A DNA stretch of 64,000 nucleotides from FACHB-T130 sp042747725 (GCF_042747725.1 NZ_JBHZGO010000116.1:1-64000); one strand, 5' to 3'. Positions 43,208 to 51,826 are shown, counted from the first letter of the stretch. Program-made: numbers and translations. The notes: a model not told the origin generated them from the sequence alone.

Positions 43208-44604
43208 GCCAAGCCTATCCTGATGCCACTCAAATTGCCTGTGCCGTGCGGAATTTTGAAGTTTCAGCAAAAGCTGTCGTTGCAGTTACATTGGCAAGAA
43301 TTGCCGACCAGAATCAGACGCTGAACTGTTTTACTGCTGTCACTGCTGAGATGGCAATGGCAGACGCCGAAAGAATCGATCGGGCGATCGCGCAAGGCAA
43401 CGATCCGGGTGTTTTAGCAGGCGTGCCCTTTGCCGTGAAAAATCTCTTCGATATCGCCGGTTTAACTACCCTCGAAGGTGCAAAAATTAACGCCGAAAAT
43501 CCTCCAGCTACCCAAGACGCCACCGCCGTCGCCAAACTCAAACAAGCGGGTGCCGTGCTAGTCGGGGCGCTGAATATGGATGAGTACGCCTATGGCTTTG
43601 TCACCGAAAACAGCCACTACGGTACATCAGCAAACCCCCACGATCTGACTCGCGTTAGCGGAGGTTCCTCTGGAGGTTCTGCGGCTGCTGTGGCATCTGG
43701 GTTAGTGCCGCTGACGCTGGGTTCAGATACGAATGGCTCAATCCGTGTTCCTGCCGCATTTTGCGGAATTTTCGGCTTTAAGCCGACTTATGGGCGTTTG
43801 TCAAGAGCAGGCGCGGGATTGTTTTCCAGTAGCTTCGATCATATTGGACCTTTTGCACGTTCTGTGCGCGACCTAGCTGCCGTTTTTGATGTCTTGCAAG
43901 GGGCAGATGCCAAAGATCCGGTTTGTACGAATCGCCCTCCAGAACTGTGCTTGCCACACCTCAAACGGAGCATTGAGGGTTTGCGAATTGCTGTCGCGGA
44001 TGTTTATTTTGCCCAAGGTGCAGAACCAGAAGCGTTGGCAGCGGTTGCTAATGTAGCGCGGGCGTTAGGCGTGCAAGAAACTGTCACCATCCCCGAACCC
44101 CATCGGGCAAGGGCAGCGGCGTATGTGATTACAGCGAGTGAAGGGGCGAATCTGCATTTAGCTTCCTTGCGATCGCGTCCTGGTGATTTCGATCCGGCAA
44201 CCCGCGATCGCTTTCTAGCGGGTGCCCTAATTCCGGCAAGCTGGTACATTCAGGCACAGAGATTTCGGCAATGGTACCGCGATCGCGTTCGGGAAATCTT
44301 CAGCGAGGTTGATATCATTCTCGCCCCAACGACTCCCTGCGTTGCCCCTCGGATTGGACAAGAAAAAATGGCGATTGCTGGAGAAGAGGTGCTAGTCCGT
44401 CCCCACCTAGGACTGTTCACGCAACCGCTATCTTTTATTGGTTTGCCCGTTCTATCTGTCCCGATTCATCGCCCCGATGCCATGCCTTTAGGAGTGCAAA
44501 TCATCGCCGCACCTTATCACGAGACGCTAATTCTCCGGGTGGCGGCGGTACTGGAGGCACAGGGTATCATTTCAGCGCCGATTGCTAATGGCGATCGCTT
44601 CTAA
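43204..44604 (+). CDS. atzE: AtzE-family amidohydrolase (1-carboxybiuret hydrolase type)
   Basis: 466-residue amidase-signature enzyme. The catalytic Lys is K79 in PFAVKNLFD, the Gly/Ser-rich loop is SGGSSGGSAAAVASG near 152-166, and the nucleophile is S179 in SDTNGSIRVPAAFCGIFG. AtzE deaminates 1-carboxybiuret in s-triazine/cyanuric acid breakdown, in complex with AtzG. No cyanuric acid hydrolase (AtzD) is seen here, so in this cyanobacterium the substrate may be another amide or ureide, such as a biuret or allophanate-like compound. Length is normal. Confidence 0.83.
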   Translation: MSQAYPDATQIACAVRNFEVSAKAVVAVTLARIADQNQTLNCFTAVTAEMAMADAERIDRAIAQGNDPGVLAGVPFAVKNLFDIAGLTTLEGAKINAENPPATQDATAVAKLKQAGAVLVGALNMDEYAYGFVTENSHYGTSANPHDLTRVSGGSSGGSAAAVASGLVPLTLGSDTNGSIRVPAAFCGIFGFKPTYGRLSRAGAGLFSSSFDHIGPFARSVRDLAAVFDVLQGADAKDPVCTNRPPELCLPHLKRSIEGLRIAVADVYFAQGAEPEALAAVANVARALGVQETVTIPEPHRARAAAYVITASEGANLHLASLRSRPGDFDPATRDRFLAGALIPASWYIQAQRFRQWYRDRVREIFSEVDIILAPTTPCVAPRIGQEKMAIAGEEVLVRPHLGLFTQPLSFIGLPVLSVPIHRPDAMPLGVQIIAAPYHETLILRVAAVLEAQGIISAPIANGDRF

Positions 44605-44725
44605 CTTGCTTGTGGAGACGTTCGCGCGATCGCGTTTGGGTGATGACTAAGTAGGCGGGATTAATTATTTGTAGTAGTGGTTAGCGATAGCATTAACCCA
44701 TGCAACTGAGAAAAGGTTATAGTCT

Positions 44726-44923
44726 GTTAAAACTCACATCTTGCACCTATCGCATTAACCCGCCAGCCAGGGGTTCAAACCCCTGGCTAATAGCGAAAGT
44801 CCACTAAAGTGGACTGGGGAAGAACTTCAGTCCACTTTAGTGGACTTTCGCTATTAGCCCGGAACTTGAGTTCCGGGCTGGATTGGCGGCTTGTTGAGAA
44901 TGGTGCAAGATGTCAGTTTTAAC
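44726..44923. mobile_element. Fold-back palindromic element with nested hairpins (198 bp)
   Basis: The outer arms (44726-44747 and 44902-44923) are inverted repeats matching at 21 of 22 positions; the shared core is ACATCTTGCACC. Inside are nested hairpins: AGCCAGGGGTTCAAACCCCT, AGTCCACTAAAGTGGACT, AGTCCACTTTAGTGGACT and GCCCGGAACTTGAGTTCCGG. The inner halves also mirror each other (GAAAGTCCAC ... GTGGACTTTC). It is non-coding. A degraded relative overlaps 47.08-47.39 kb. Confidence 0.8.
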
Positions 44924-45010
44924 GGAATGCCAGCTATTAGTCCGGAACTTGAGTTCTGGGCGGTTTATGTCTAGAACTAAATAGCTCTGCTAGATGACTG
45001 TTAGCTCAAA

Positions 45011-45041
45011 AGAAAAAACCTCGGTTGTATACGCCGAGGTT
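45011..45041 (-). terminator. Rho-independent terminator
   Basis: On the minus strand AACCTCGG - 9-nt loop - CCGAGGTT is followed by TTTTTTC, a textbook intrinsic terminator. It ends a leftward transcript whose source is either the small gene at 45262 (giving a 220-nt 3' UTR) or an independent small RNA starting near 45205. Confidence 0.82.
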
Positions 45042-45205
45042 AATGTCTAGAGAAGAGATATTCGGTTTAGGAAGGTGTTTTAACAGTGTTGAGCAAGCAG
45101 TGTTGAGCTTTTTCAAACCCCCGATCTGGCTATGGGTGTCAATCGCTCTAACAATCGCTCTGGAACACCTCCAGAATTCTTTAATTTTTGAAGTTTCTGC
45201 AACCG
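45042..45205 (-). ncRNA. Candidate small RNA upstream of the terminator
   Basis: The 160-190 nt before the terminator have no convincing reading frame; mirrored frames on both strands look random. It contains two direct copies of GCTCAACACTG and complementary stretches AGGTGTT / AACACCT that could close a long hairpin. A weak promoter (TTGCTG, 17-18 nt, TATAGC) could lie at 45210-45239. No match to a named RNA family is claimed. Confidence 0.3.
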
Positions 45206-45261
45206 AAAAGCTATAAATCGGTTGCCTAGCTAACAGCAAAAGTACATTAGCAGGGATCGGT

Positions 45262-45450
45262 TTATGTGCGATCGCTTGCGTTGAGTGCTACTGCTTTCTT
45301 CGGTTTTTTGCCTGCTTTTAGCTCTTGTTTTTCGTTGAAATGCATCTCTAGTGGTTCGCCGACATACACATCAGCCTCCATAAAGAAGCTGTCGGCAGTC
45401 ATACACTCATCAAGGGTTAGGGTATTCCCTTCTTTATTGGTGTATCGCAT
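45262..45450 (-). CDS. Small hypothetical protein (62 aa)
   Basis: From the ATG at 45450 (MRYTNKEGNTLTLDECMTAD) to TAA at 45262. A GAGG lies 11 bp upstream; a longer frame starting at 45528 adds a Cys/Arg-rich lead that looks non-coding. The protein is hydrophilic, with a basic Lys-rich segment (LKAGKKPKKAVAL) near the C-terminus. I do not recognise it. It is followed by the terminator at 45011. Confidence 0.5.
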   Translation of the reverse strand: MRYTNKEGNTLTLDECMTADSFFMEADVYVGEPLEMHFNEKQELKAGKKPKKAVALNASDRT

Positions 45451-45574
45451 GGATGTGTAACCTCGTGTAAACCTATGTAAATTAATATAACATCTTTTTG
45501 CATTTTCTTGACAGAATTTTGATTTCATAATAAAAAAGCCTGCTTTGAGGGGAGCATCCCGCTTCTCGGATAAG

Positions 45575-45662
45575 GCAAACCTAGCCCCCTACCCGGAATC
45601 GGGAAGGGGGTAGAACTCTTCGCCCCTCTCCGATTCCGGAGAGGGGTTGGGGGAGAGGTATC
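45575..45662. repeat. CCTAGCCCCC/GGGTTGGGGG palindromic repeat
   Basis: CCTAGCCCCCTACCC ... CCCCTCTCCGATTCCGGAGA then GGGGTTGGGGGAGAGG. Member of the family also at 24.2, 47.2, 53.3 and 60.05 kb; it lies just downstream of the DegT-family gene. Confidence 0.7.
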
Positions 45663-45692
45663 CCTTGAAGTATTGTCGCGTATTCAGCCCAC

Positions 45693-47099
45693 CTAGTCGT
45701 CGGGCATTTTGGCTGTCATTGGGCACGCTTCATGGAATTCATTAATTAATTGTGCAAGACACACCAAGTCATTTTCCGGTAAAGATTCAGACACTGGCAG
45801 GTAAAGAACATACTGGATCAGGCGTTGTGCATTCACAGATCCTTTCGTTGGTTTGTCACCTGACGAAGCGTTATCTATAAAGGTCAAACTGGTATTTCCT
45901 TGAGTGGCGTCAAAACCATATTCTCTAAGTTTTGCCATCACAGATGGGGGATTTGAAACCAGTATGGGAACAACCCAAAACGAGTTGTACTCAGTTTTGC
46001 TTCCGGGACAAGTAATTTCGGGTTTGAGAAGGGAAAGAAATTTTCGGGCATTTTTTGACCGCCTTTCAAACCATTGGGGATTGCAGTTTCTTAATCTCCG
46101 CCTCAAAAGAACTAGCATCTGAGTTGGAGGACGATACCTAATTTTTGCAAGAATATCTCCTTGAGAAAACCCCCGTGTCATTGAGTTAATCACCGAGTCG
46201 AGATTCTTTCCTAAGTATTTAAGAAAAACAAGTAGGTGGTAATACAACCAAGGAATAGAAAAAAGCTTTAAGCAAAAATATTTAAGAATGCGTTTAAAAA
46301 ACCAAGATTCGCTCTTGCAGGGATATTGTCGATCGATATCTCTCATTTGTTGAGCTAGCGATCGCTCACGAATGACAGCGATCGCTCCTCCAAGAGCCGT
46401 ACAGGACTTGATCGGGCCAAAACTAAATAAACTTACATCCGCATCCTTAGAACCGTGATATTTGTCACCAGCAAAAGCTTGGGCACAGTCCTCAACTAGG
46501 AAAATTTGATATTTCTTGCACAGTTTGGTATAAGGCTTGAGATTAATAATCGAGCCGAATAAATGTGCCACAATCAAAACTTTACTTTTTTCCGAAATCA
46601 AAGATTCCAGTAACTTGAGATCGGGTGCAAGCGTATCTAAAGAAATATCAACAGGTATCGGCACTAACCCGTGCCGTTTCACCACTTCAACCATATCCCG
46701 GATATTGACAGCACTCATCAAAACTTCCGATCCGGCAGGAAGCTTTAATGACTGTAGCAGCAGATCGAGCGCTGTTCTGACTGAAAGCGTGACTAGAACC
46801 TCGCTACAATCATCAATTGGCTTGTCCCATCCACTCTTAAACCCAGGCTTAGGGAGAAGTTTTTTGACGTTATTGTATTGAGGTTCTAAACCTTCTCGAT
46901 TTCCCTGCCAATCAAGTTGAATGTCTCGGATGAGTTGCTCTCTGTTTGGGAAGTAAAGAAAGGAGTACAGACTAGCTGCGAGATCGGCAAAGCTAATATG
47001 TAGACGCAATCTAGGATAAACTTTCAGCCTTGTTAAAGGCGACTTTAAGCTCGAATTCGCTAGCGATAAGTCGGTTGTCACATCTTGCACCAGTCGCAT
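45693..47099 (-). CDS. DegT/DnrJ/EryC1/StrS-family aminotransferase
   Basis: 468 residues, a PLP-dependent fold type I protein. GSEVLMSAVNIRDMVEVVKRHGLVPI is near 140-165, the PLP-ring Asp in FLVEDCAQAFAGDKYHG near 205 and the Schiff-base Lys in LFSFGPIKSCTALGGAI near 232. Members usually aminate nucleotide-linked sugars for surface polysaccharides or modify small molecules. It is longer than most (370-400 aa) because of a ~65-residue N-terminal extension. The start codon and first codons (MRLVQDV) lie inside a copy of the fold-back repeat, so the N-terminus may be repeat-derived. Confidence 0.78.
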   Translation of the reverse strand: MRLVQDVTTDLSLANSSLKSPLTRLKVYPRLRLHISFADLAASLYSFLYFPNREQLIRDIQLDWQGNREGLEPQYNNVKKLLPKPGFKSGWDKPIDDCSEVLVTLSVRTALDLLLQSLKLPAGSEVLMSAVNIRDMVEVVKRHGLVPIPVDISLDTLAPDLKLLESLISEKSKVLIVAHLFGSIINLKPYTKLCKKYQIFLVEDCAQAFAGDKYHGSKDADVSLFSFGPIKSCTALGGAIAVIRERSLAQQMRDIDRQYPCKSESWFFKRILKYFCLKLFSIPWLYYHLLVFLKYLGKNLDSVINSMTRGFSQGDILAKIRYRPPTQMLVLLRRRLRNCNPQWFERRSKNARKFLSLLKPEITCPGSKTEYNSFWVVPILVSNPPSVMAKLREYGFDATQGNTSLTFIDNASSGDKPTKGSVNAQRLIQYVLYLPVSESLPENDLVCLAQLINEFHEACPMTAKMPDD

Positions 47100-47390
47100 T
47101 ACCCGCCTGAGGTTTAAACCCCTTGCTAACAGCTATAGCCATTTTCAATCGGGTGAGGTACGCAGACGAAACCTAACCCCCTAACCCCCTTCCCGACGCG
47201 GTTGTGGGTGAATAATTCAAAGCCTCTCTCCTTCTAGGAGAGAGGAATGGAAGCGAGGTCAAAACTGTACCGCACCCAACCGAGAACCGCTATAAAGTCT
47301 TCTAAGAGAAGACTGAGTAAGAATTTTAGTCCATTTCAATGGACTTGAGCTATGAGCCTTGAACTTGAGTTCAAGGCAGACTTTAGGCTA
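47078..47390. repeat. Degraded copy of the fold-back element, interrupted by another repeat
   Basis: The left end (TCACATCTTGCACC, CGCATTACCCGCC) matches the element at 44.73 kb and overlaps the DegT gene start. After GGTTTAAACC a CCTAACCCCC-type repeat (about 47168-47285) intervenes. Then come GTCTTCTAAGAGAAGAC, AGTCCATTTCAATGGACT and GCCTTGAACTTGAGTTCAAG hairpins of the same style. Confidence 0.7.
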
Positions 47391-47439
47391 CACAAAGAGC
47401 GCACTCCAACAACTTCAGTTACTTTCCCAAACAATACCG

Positions 47440-48168
47440 CTACTTGGTCGCCACACCTGCGATTTGAGGACTAACAATTGGGAGATCAAGCTCAAACTTT
47501 TCGTAATTGAGACGGTCAAAACCAGCATTTTCTAATGCTACCCAAGTTTCTCGGTCTGGGTTGCAACCATCGGCAAGAAATTTCCACACTGGACGCACTC
47601 CCTTCTGTACCCGTCGCAAGAAAGTGTCTTGGGGTGCGGCGACGTGTTCGATAAACAAGAAGCGTCCACCGGGTTTGAGGACTCGCAAGATTTCATTGAA
47701 AGTTGCTGTTAAATCCGGTACCGAACACAAGACAAGGGTACTAACGACCGCATCTATACTGTTATCTTCAGCTTCCAGTCGTTGGGCGCTAATACTGCGA
47801 ATATCGAGATTGTTTAAGCCATTCCGTTCTGCTTCTTTTCGGAGATAAGGATGCATATACGGGTTCGGTTCGATGCCAATCCAGTGAATGTCTTTGGGAT
47901 AATAAGGGAAGTTCGCACCCGTTCCAGGGCCAATTTCCAACACATCGCCGTGCAAGTCAGAAAATAGATTGCGCTTGCGATCGCTTACCAGTTTTTCATA
48001 GCCAGCGTTGCCTTTGTATAGCAACCAGGCAAATAAGCGCTTATTCCAGCAACAGGGACTTTGCATTTGCAACTCTATAGAAATTTGCTTATTATCTACG
48101 ACAGATGTCTTCAAACTTAGACTAGCTGCTGACCTGGTGCTGAGTAGCTGTACAACCGCTTGGGGCAT
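47440..48168 (-). CDS. Class I SAM-dependent methyltransferase
   Basis: 242 residues; an internal Met (MQSPCCWNKRLFAWLLYKG) gives a possible shorter form. Motif I is VLEIGPGTGANFPYYP, followed by WIGIEPNPYMHPYLRKEAERNGL, then AVVSTLVLCSVPD and LKPGGRFLFIEHVAAP. The layout resembles METTL7/PhospholipidMT-like methyltransferases acting on lipids or thiols, but the substrate is unknown. It is transcribed away from the DegT gene's start and is separated from it by repeat DNA, so it is probably a separate unit. Confidence 0.8.
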   Translation of the reverse strand: MPQAVVQLLSTRSAASLSLKTSVVDNKQISIELQMQSPCCWNKRLFAWLLYKGNAGYEKLVSDRKRNLFSDLHGDVLEIGPGTGANFPYYPKDIHWIGIEPNPYMHPYLRKEAERNGLNNLDIRSISAQRLEAEDNSIDAVVSTLVLCSVPDLTATFNEILRVLKPGGRFLFIEHVAAPQDTFLRRVQKGVRPVWKFLADGCNPDRETWVALENAGFDRLNYEKFELDLPIVSPQIAGVATK

Positions 48169-48199
48169 GGCATTGCCATGCCCCTACTTGTAGCAATCC

Positions 48200-48721
48200 T
48201 TAGCGAATCGTTAACTTAAATGTGTATCTGGAACTGGTCAGCTTGTAAGGCTGTGCAACCACAACCCGGTAATCGCCTGTTGATGTTGCCTCGAAATAAC
48301 CATCTTGTGGGTCTTGGAACACTTCTCCGTTAGGCCACACGAAGGAGAAACCGGACAATCCTTGGTCGTCGTTATCGCCACCAACCCGATCTCCTTCCCA
48401 CACTACTTCTGTAATGATGGTTTGACCTTTCCGTGCCCTAAAAATATAGGTGTCTTTTTTGCCCAGCGGCACCGCTCCCTTAATCGTAGTAGAGCTTCTC
48501 CCCCGTGCAAACTGTACGCGCCGATTCACGCCGGTTCGTGGTTCGGCTGCAATTTGTAGGGTAGTATCGCCTACGTTACTCTTAGAAAGATTAACACCGG
48601 AGGCGTTTTTAGTGGGTGCTGTCGCCCATGCTTGGGAGTTCAACAATAAAAATGCGCCTGCACTTAGTAGCGCCAGCGTCGAGGCATATTTGCAATTAAA
48701 TTTACGGAAACCGAATGCCAT
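48200..48721 (-). CDS. Secreted protein with PPC-like beta domain
   Basis: 173 residues. A signal peptide (KYASTLALLSAGAFLLLNSQAWA) is cleaved near residue 33. The mature part is beta-rich (GKKDTYIFRARKGQTIITEV, DGYFEATSTGDYRVVVAQPYK) and resembles the bacterial pre-peptidase C-terminal (PPC) domain, which often binds surfaces or other proteins. No catalytic domain is attached. It lies 31 bp upstream of the methyltransferase gene in the same direction, so both may be co-transcribed. Role unknown. Confidence 0.65.
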   Translation of the reverse strand: MAFGFRKFNCKYASTLALLSAGAFLLLNSQAWATAPTKNASGVNLSKSNVGDTTLQIAAEPRTGVNRRVQFARGRSSTTIKGAVPLGKKDTYIFRARKGQTIITEVVWEGDRVGGDNDDQGLSGFSFVWPNGEVFQDPQDGYFEATSTGDYRVVVAQPYKLTSSRYTFKLTIR

Positions 48722-48922
48722 GTGTTAACCTTCCTTTGAACTGAAGACGAGTTGTCGGCATCTGCACTTAGCACCCTTCAATTGCCTGCTTTGGTGGTTC
48801 TTCAAATCGACGAAAAGCATTTCCAGAAATCAGGCAAAAACCAAGGCTCGTTAGGGTTACAGAGCTTTACAGAGCGTGTGTGCGCGGGGAAGGAAAATAG
48901 TCATTAGACGCAGGAATGACCA

Positions 48923-50104
48923 ATGGCAATGATGAAAACTTACGACTGGATTGTTGTCGGCGGCGGCATTACAGGCGCGGCGCTGGCTTACGAACTGGCA
49001 ATCAAAGGCTTCTCGGTTCTTTTATTAGAGCAACACGCCTCACTGCAAGGTGCCACCCGCTATAGTTATGGTGGAATTGCCTACTGGTCAGGGACGACTG
49101 AGTTGACGCGACAGTTATGTGCTGAGGGAATTGAGCGTCACCGCATCTTATCTGAGGAATTAGACACCGATACCCAGTTCCGCGAATTGGATTTAATTTT
49201 GACGATTGGTACTGATGATGATCCGGAGAAAGTTGTTGCCAACTACGCTGATTTTGCAATTCCGCCTCGGTTACTGGGCGTTGCAGAAGCTTGCGAGATG
49301 GAACCGCTACTAAATCCAGATGCGATCGCAGCTGCTTTAACTGTCCGTCACGGTCACATTGAACCAGAAAAAATAACTCAAGGCTACACTCAAGCTTTTC
49401 GCCGCGCTGGGGGTGAGGTGCAAATCGATCGGGTGGTGGAACTACTCGGCAAAGGCGCAAAGATTCAGGGAGTCAAAACCGCAACTGCAACCTACCACGC
49501 TGCCAAAACCGTTATTTGTGCCGGTGCCATGAGTCGGATGCTACTCAAAGCTGCGGGGATTCCCATCCGCTTGTATTTCACCCATACCGAACTCATCGAA
49601 ATGCCACCCGTTGATGTGCAGTTGCAGACAACGGTGATGCCAGCAGAAATAAAACGCTTTCAACTAGAAGCAGAAGCAAGTATACCTGAGCGCGATCGCT
49701 TATGGGATGAACCCGATTATGAACCTGTTGCACCTATTCTAGATGCCGGTGCGATTCAGTTCAAAGACGGCAGTTTACGCATCGGTCAAATTAGCCGAGC
49801 GATCGCAAACCCCAACGCTAAAATTGATGCGGTGGAAAGTGAAGCGAATCTCCGTGCTGCGGTGGGTAAAATCTTACCGGCACTAGAGAATCTACCCGGA
49901 AAGTGGCATCACTGCTTGGTTGCGTTTAGTAGCGATCGCCTTCCCTTAGTTGGCGCACTCAATAACGTGGACGGCGCTTATCTCTTCTCCGGATTCTCAA
50001 ATCCCTTGGTATTTGTACCATCTTTAGCCAAGCATTTTGCGAGTTGGGCAGCAGGTCAAGAAGACGAAGTTCTAAACAAATTATCGCCCCTACAGTTGTA
50101 TTGA
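48923..50104 (+). CDS. FAD-dependent oxidoreductase (DAO/glycine oxidase-like)
   Basis: 393-residue flavoprotein of the D-amino-acid oxidase family. The N-terminal FAD motif is WIVVGGGITGAALAYELAIKG, followed by GATRYSYGGIAYWS, a HIEPEKITQGYTQAFRRAGGEV segment and the C-terminal HCLVAFSSDRLPLVGAL...GAYLFSGFSNP that closes the FAD site. It probably oxidises an amine or amino acid to an imine, releasing ammonia and peroxide. The substrate is not deducible. It stands alone upstream of repeat DNA. Confidence 0.8.
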   Translation: MAMMKTYDWIVVGGGITGAALAYELAIKGFSVLLLEQHASLQGATRYSYGGIAYWSGTTELTRQLCAEGIERHRILSEELDTDTQFRELDLILTIGTDDDPEKVVANYADFAIPPRLLGVAEACEMEPLLNPDAIAAALTVRHGHIEPEKITQGYTQAFRRAGGEVQIDRVVELLGKGAKIQGVKTATATYHAAKTVICAGAMSRMLLKAAGIPIRLYFTHTELIEMPPVDVQLQTTVMPAEIKRFQLEAEASIPERDRLWDEPDYEPVAPILDAGAIQFKDGSLRIGQISRAIANPNAKIDAVESEANLRAAVGKILPALENLPGKWHHCLVAFSSDRLPLVGALNNVDGAYLFSGFSNPLVFVPSLAKHFASWAAGQEDEVLNKLSPLQLY

Positions 50105-50400
50105 AAGTAACACTTTTAGCGTACTCTTGTGGACAGATGAATTGTCCTCGTAGTGTGAGTCAATGCAATTTATCTGCATCAATGCGGTTAATTATTGCTG
50201 AAGTTATTGGGATTGCCGATAAGATTAAACGCTGGAATAATCGCCATATTATTATTGAGCAGATATCCGCTACAAGCTTCAGCCTATAGCGATACAATCC
50301 CTATTAGCCTGCTCTCGTCAGGCTTTGTTTGTATAGCCGCGAATGCGAGTCGTCAGGCGTTTTTACTACCTCAATCAACTTTTCTAAAAGCGCTTCAGCT
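50105..50400. other. Intergenic region with open-frame relic and repeat
   Basis: About 296 bp. A plus-strand frame (RLIIAEVIGIADKIKRWNNRHIIIEQ, cited as parts IAEVIGIADKIKRW and RHIIIEQ) looks protein-like but has no good start; it may be a gene remnant I cannot name. At 50.29-50.34 kb a CTGCTCTCGTCAGG / TTTGTTTGTATAGC repeat of the AAAGCCTGC family precedes the TauE gene. Confidence 0.4.
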
Positions 50401-51237
50401 ATGACAACCACCAGTTTATTGATTTTTGCGATCGCTGGACTCTTTGCCGGAATTCTCGCGGGATTTTTAGGCATTGGCGGCGGTACGGTTCTTGTCCCGT
50501 TATTAGTCGCTTTGAAATACACACCCGTGCAAGCCGTTGGCACCAGTAGCCTAGCAATTTTAATCACGGCAATTTCTGGCAGCGTCCAAAACTGGCGGAT
50601 GGGGTTATTCAGCTTCCAAAGAGTGATTGCCATTGGATTTCCGGCTGTAGTCACTGCACAAATTGGTGCTTATTTAGCCACCCAAATTCGTCCCTATTTA
50701 CTACTAGCAGCTTTCGGCTGCTTACTACTTTTAAATGTTTACTTAGTTGAACTACGCAAGCAGCTAACAGCCAAGAAGAAGCAGGAAGAAGAACAACTAA
50801 AAACTCAAGGCAGCCACGAATCTAGCATCCCTAAAAATTCAAATATCTTCTTCAATCCAAATTTTGCCAGAATTGCGACTGGCAGTGCCGCTGGGATACT
50901 AGCAGGTTTATTTGGTGTAGGTGGCGGTGTAATTATGGTGCCGCTGCAAATTTTACTTTTAGGAGAAACCATCAAAGTCGCCATTCAAACCAGTTTAGGT
51001 GTCATCGTTATTACAGCAATATCAGCTAGTATAGGACACGCTTTCAGAGGCAATGTTTTGTTATTTGAAGGACTTCTTTTGGGTTGTGGTGGCTTTTTGG
51101 GAGCGCAAATAAGTACGCGGTTTCTACCCAAATTACCCGATAAAATCGTCAGCTTAGCCTTTCGCAGCCTGTTAGGTATTTTATCAATTTATGTTTTTTG
51201 GCAAGCATGGCAAAACTATAACAACTTTAAAATTTAA
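50401..51237 (+). CDS. TauE/SafE-family membrane transporter
   Basis: 278 residues from the ATG at 50401 (MTTTSLLIFAIAGLFAGILAG); a longer frame from 50329 reads repeat DNA. Two repeated halves each carry the family signature: GFLGIGGGTVLVPLLVALKYTPVQAVGTS near 20-50 and GLFGVGGGVIMVPLQILLLGE near 170-190. About eight membrane helices. Family members export or import sulfite, sulfoacetate or other small organic anions; the substrate here is unknown. Confidence 0.82.
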   Translation: MTTTSLLIFAIAGLFAGILAGFLGIGGGTVLVPLLVALKYTPVQAVGTSSLAILITAISGSVQNWRMGLFSFQRVIAIGFPAVVTAQIGAYLATQIRPYLLLAAFGCLLLLNVYLVELRKQLTAKKKQEEEQLKTQGSHESSIPKNSNIFFNPNFARIATGSAAGILAGLFGVGGGVIMVPLQILLLGETIKVAIQTSLGVIVITAISASIGHAFRGNVLLFEGLLLGCGGFLGAQISTRFLPKLPDKIVSLAFRSLLGILSIYVFWQAWQNYNNFKI

Positions 51238-51387
51238 ACTTGCCTAAAAACTCTTTTTAGAGAAGTTTAAACTTTACTAAAAATAAGTATATTTCTATAT
51301 TTTTTAAACTTATTTTTATTAATTTATATATAAGCAAGCCGGATTTTTTAAAACGATTTGCAACGGTAACGGATAAGATTAAATTGA

Positions 51388-51726
51388 AGATTTTCGTAGG
51401 GAATGGTTGACGCAGGAAACCCAACATCTGCATGGGTTACGCTATCGCTAACCCATGCTAAAAATAATTCAGGACTTACGCAAATAGCACCACATAGTGT
51501 GGGCAACCACAGGGGGATTGCCCCTACAAAACGCTATATGTATAAGCTTTGCTTAAGCCCTGAATTAATCCCACTTACTAAGCAACCAAAATTTATATAT
51601 CGTCAGATTTTGGTAGGGAATGGTTGACGCAGGAAACCCAACATCTGCATGGGTTACGCTATCGCTAACCACTACTACAAATAATTAATCCCGCTTACTA
51701 AGCAACCAGAATTTATATATCGTCAG
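51388..51726. repeat. Tandem duplication of a 120-bp intergenic unit, first copy split by a MITE
   Basis: Two copies of a ~120-bp unit (GTAGGGAATGGTTGACGCAG ... TTTATATATCGTCAG) start at 51388 and 51605. Copy 1 is interrupted by the MITE at 51470-51562; copy 2 is not and preserves the empty target (AATAATTAATCCC). The copies differ at few positions. The unit also resembles, inverted, sequence near 44.65-44.70 kb. Confidence 0.85.
51470..51562. mobile_element. MITE copy 4 (93 bp) with preserved empty site nearby
   Basis: Begins CAGGACTTACGCAAAT and ends GCTTAAGCCCTG (a diverged right end); opposite orientation to copy 1. It is flanked by AATT at 51466-51469 and 51563-51566. The second copy of the surrounding 120-bp unit shows the same place with a single AATT, which proves a 4-bp duplication on insertion. 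Confidence 0.9.
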
Positions 51727-51826
51727 TGGTCAGTGGTTATTGGTCAATTGCAATTGGCTAATAACTACTGACTCATGACTCCTGACTAATAACTAAGCAT
51801 AGAAACCGTTTCTTTCTCTCGAACCT

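Noticed and set aside
44760..44800. tRNA T-arm-like sequence GGGGTTCAAACCCC
   Set aside because: It is a hairpin of the fold-back element; no acceptor, D or anticodon arm can be built around it.
45006..45239. Mirrored 63- and 77-codon frames on both strands
   Set aside because: The minus frame runs into the terminator and ends FFF, the plus frame has no ribosome site; neither looks like protein.
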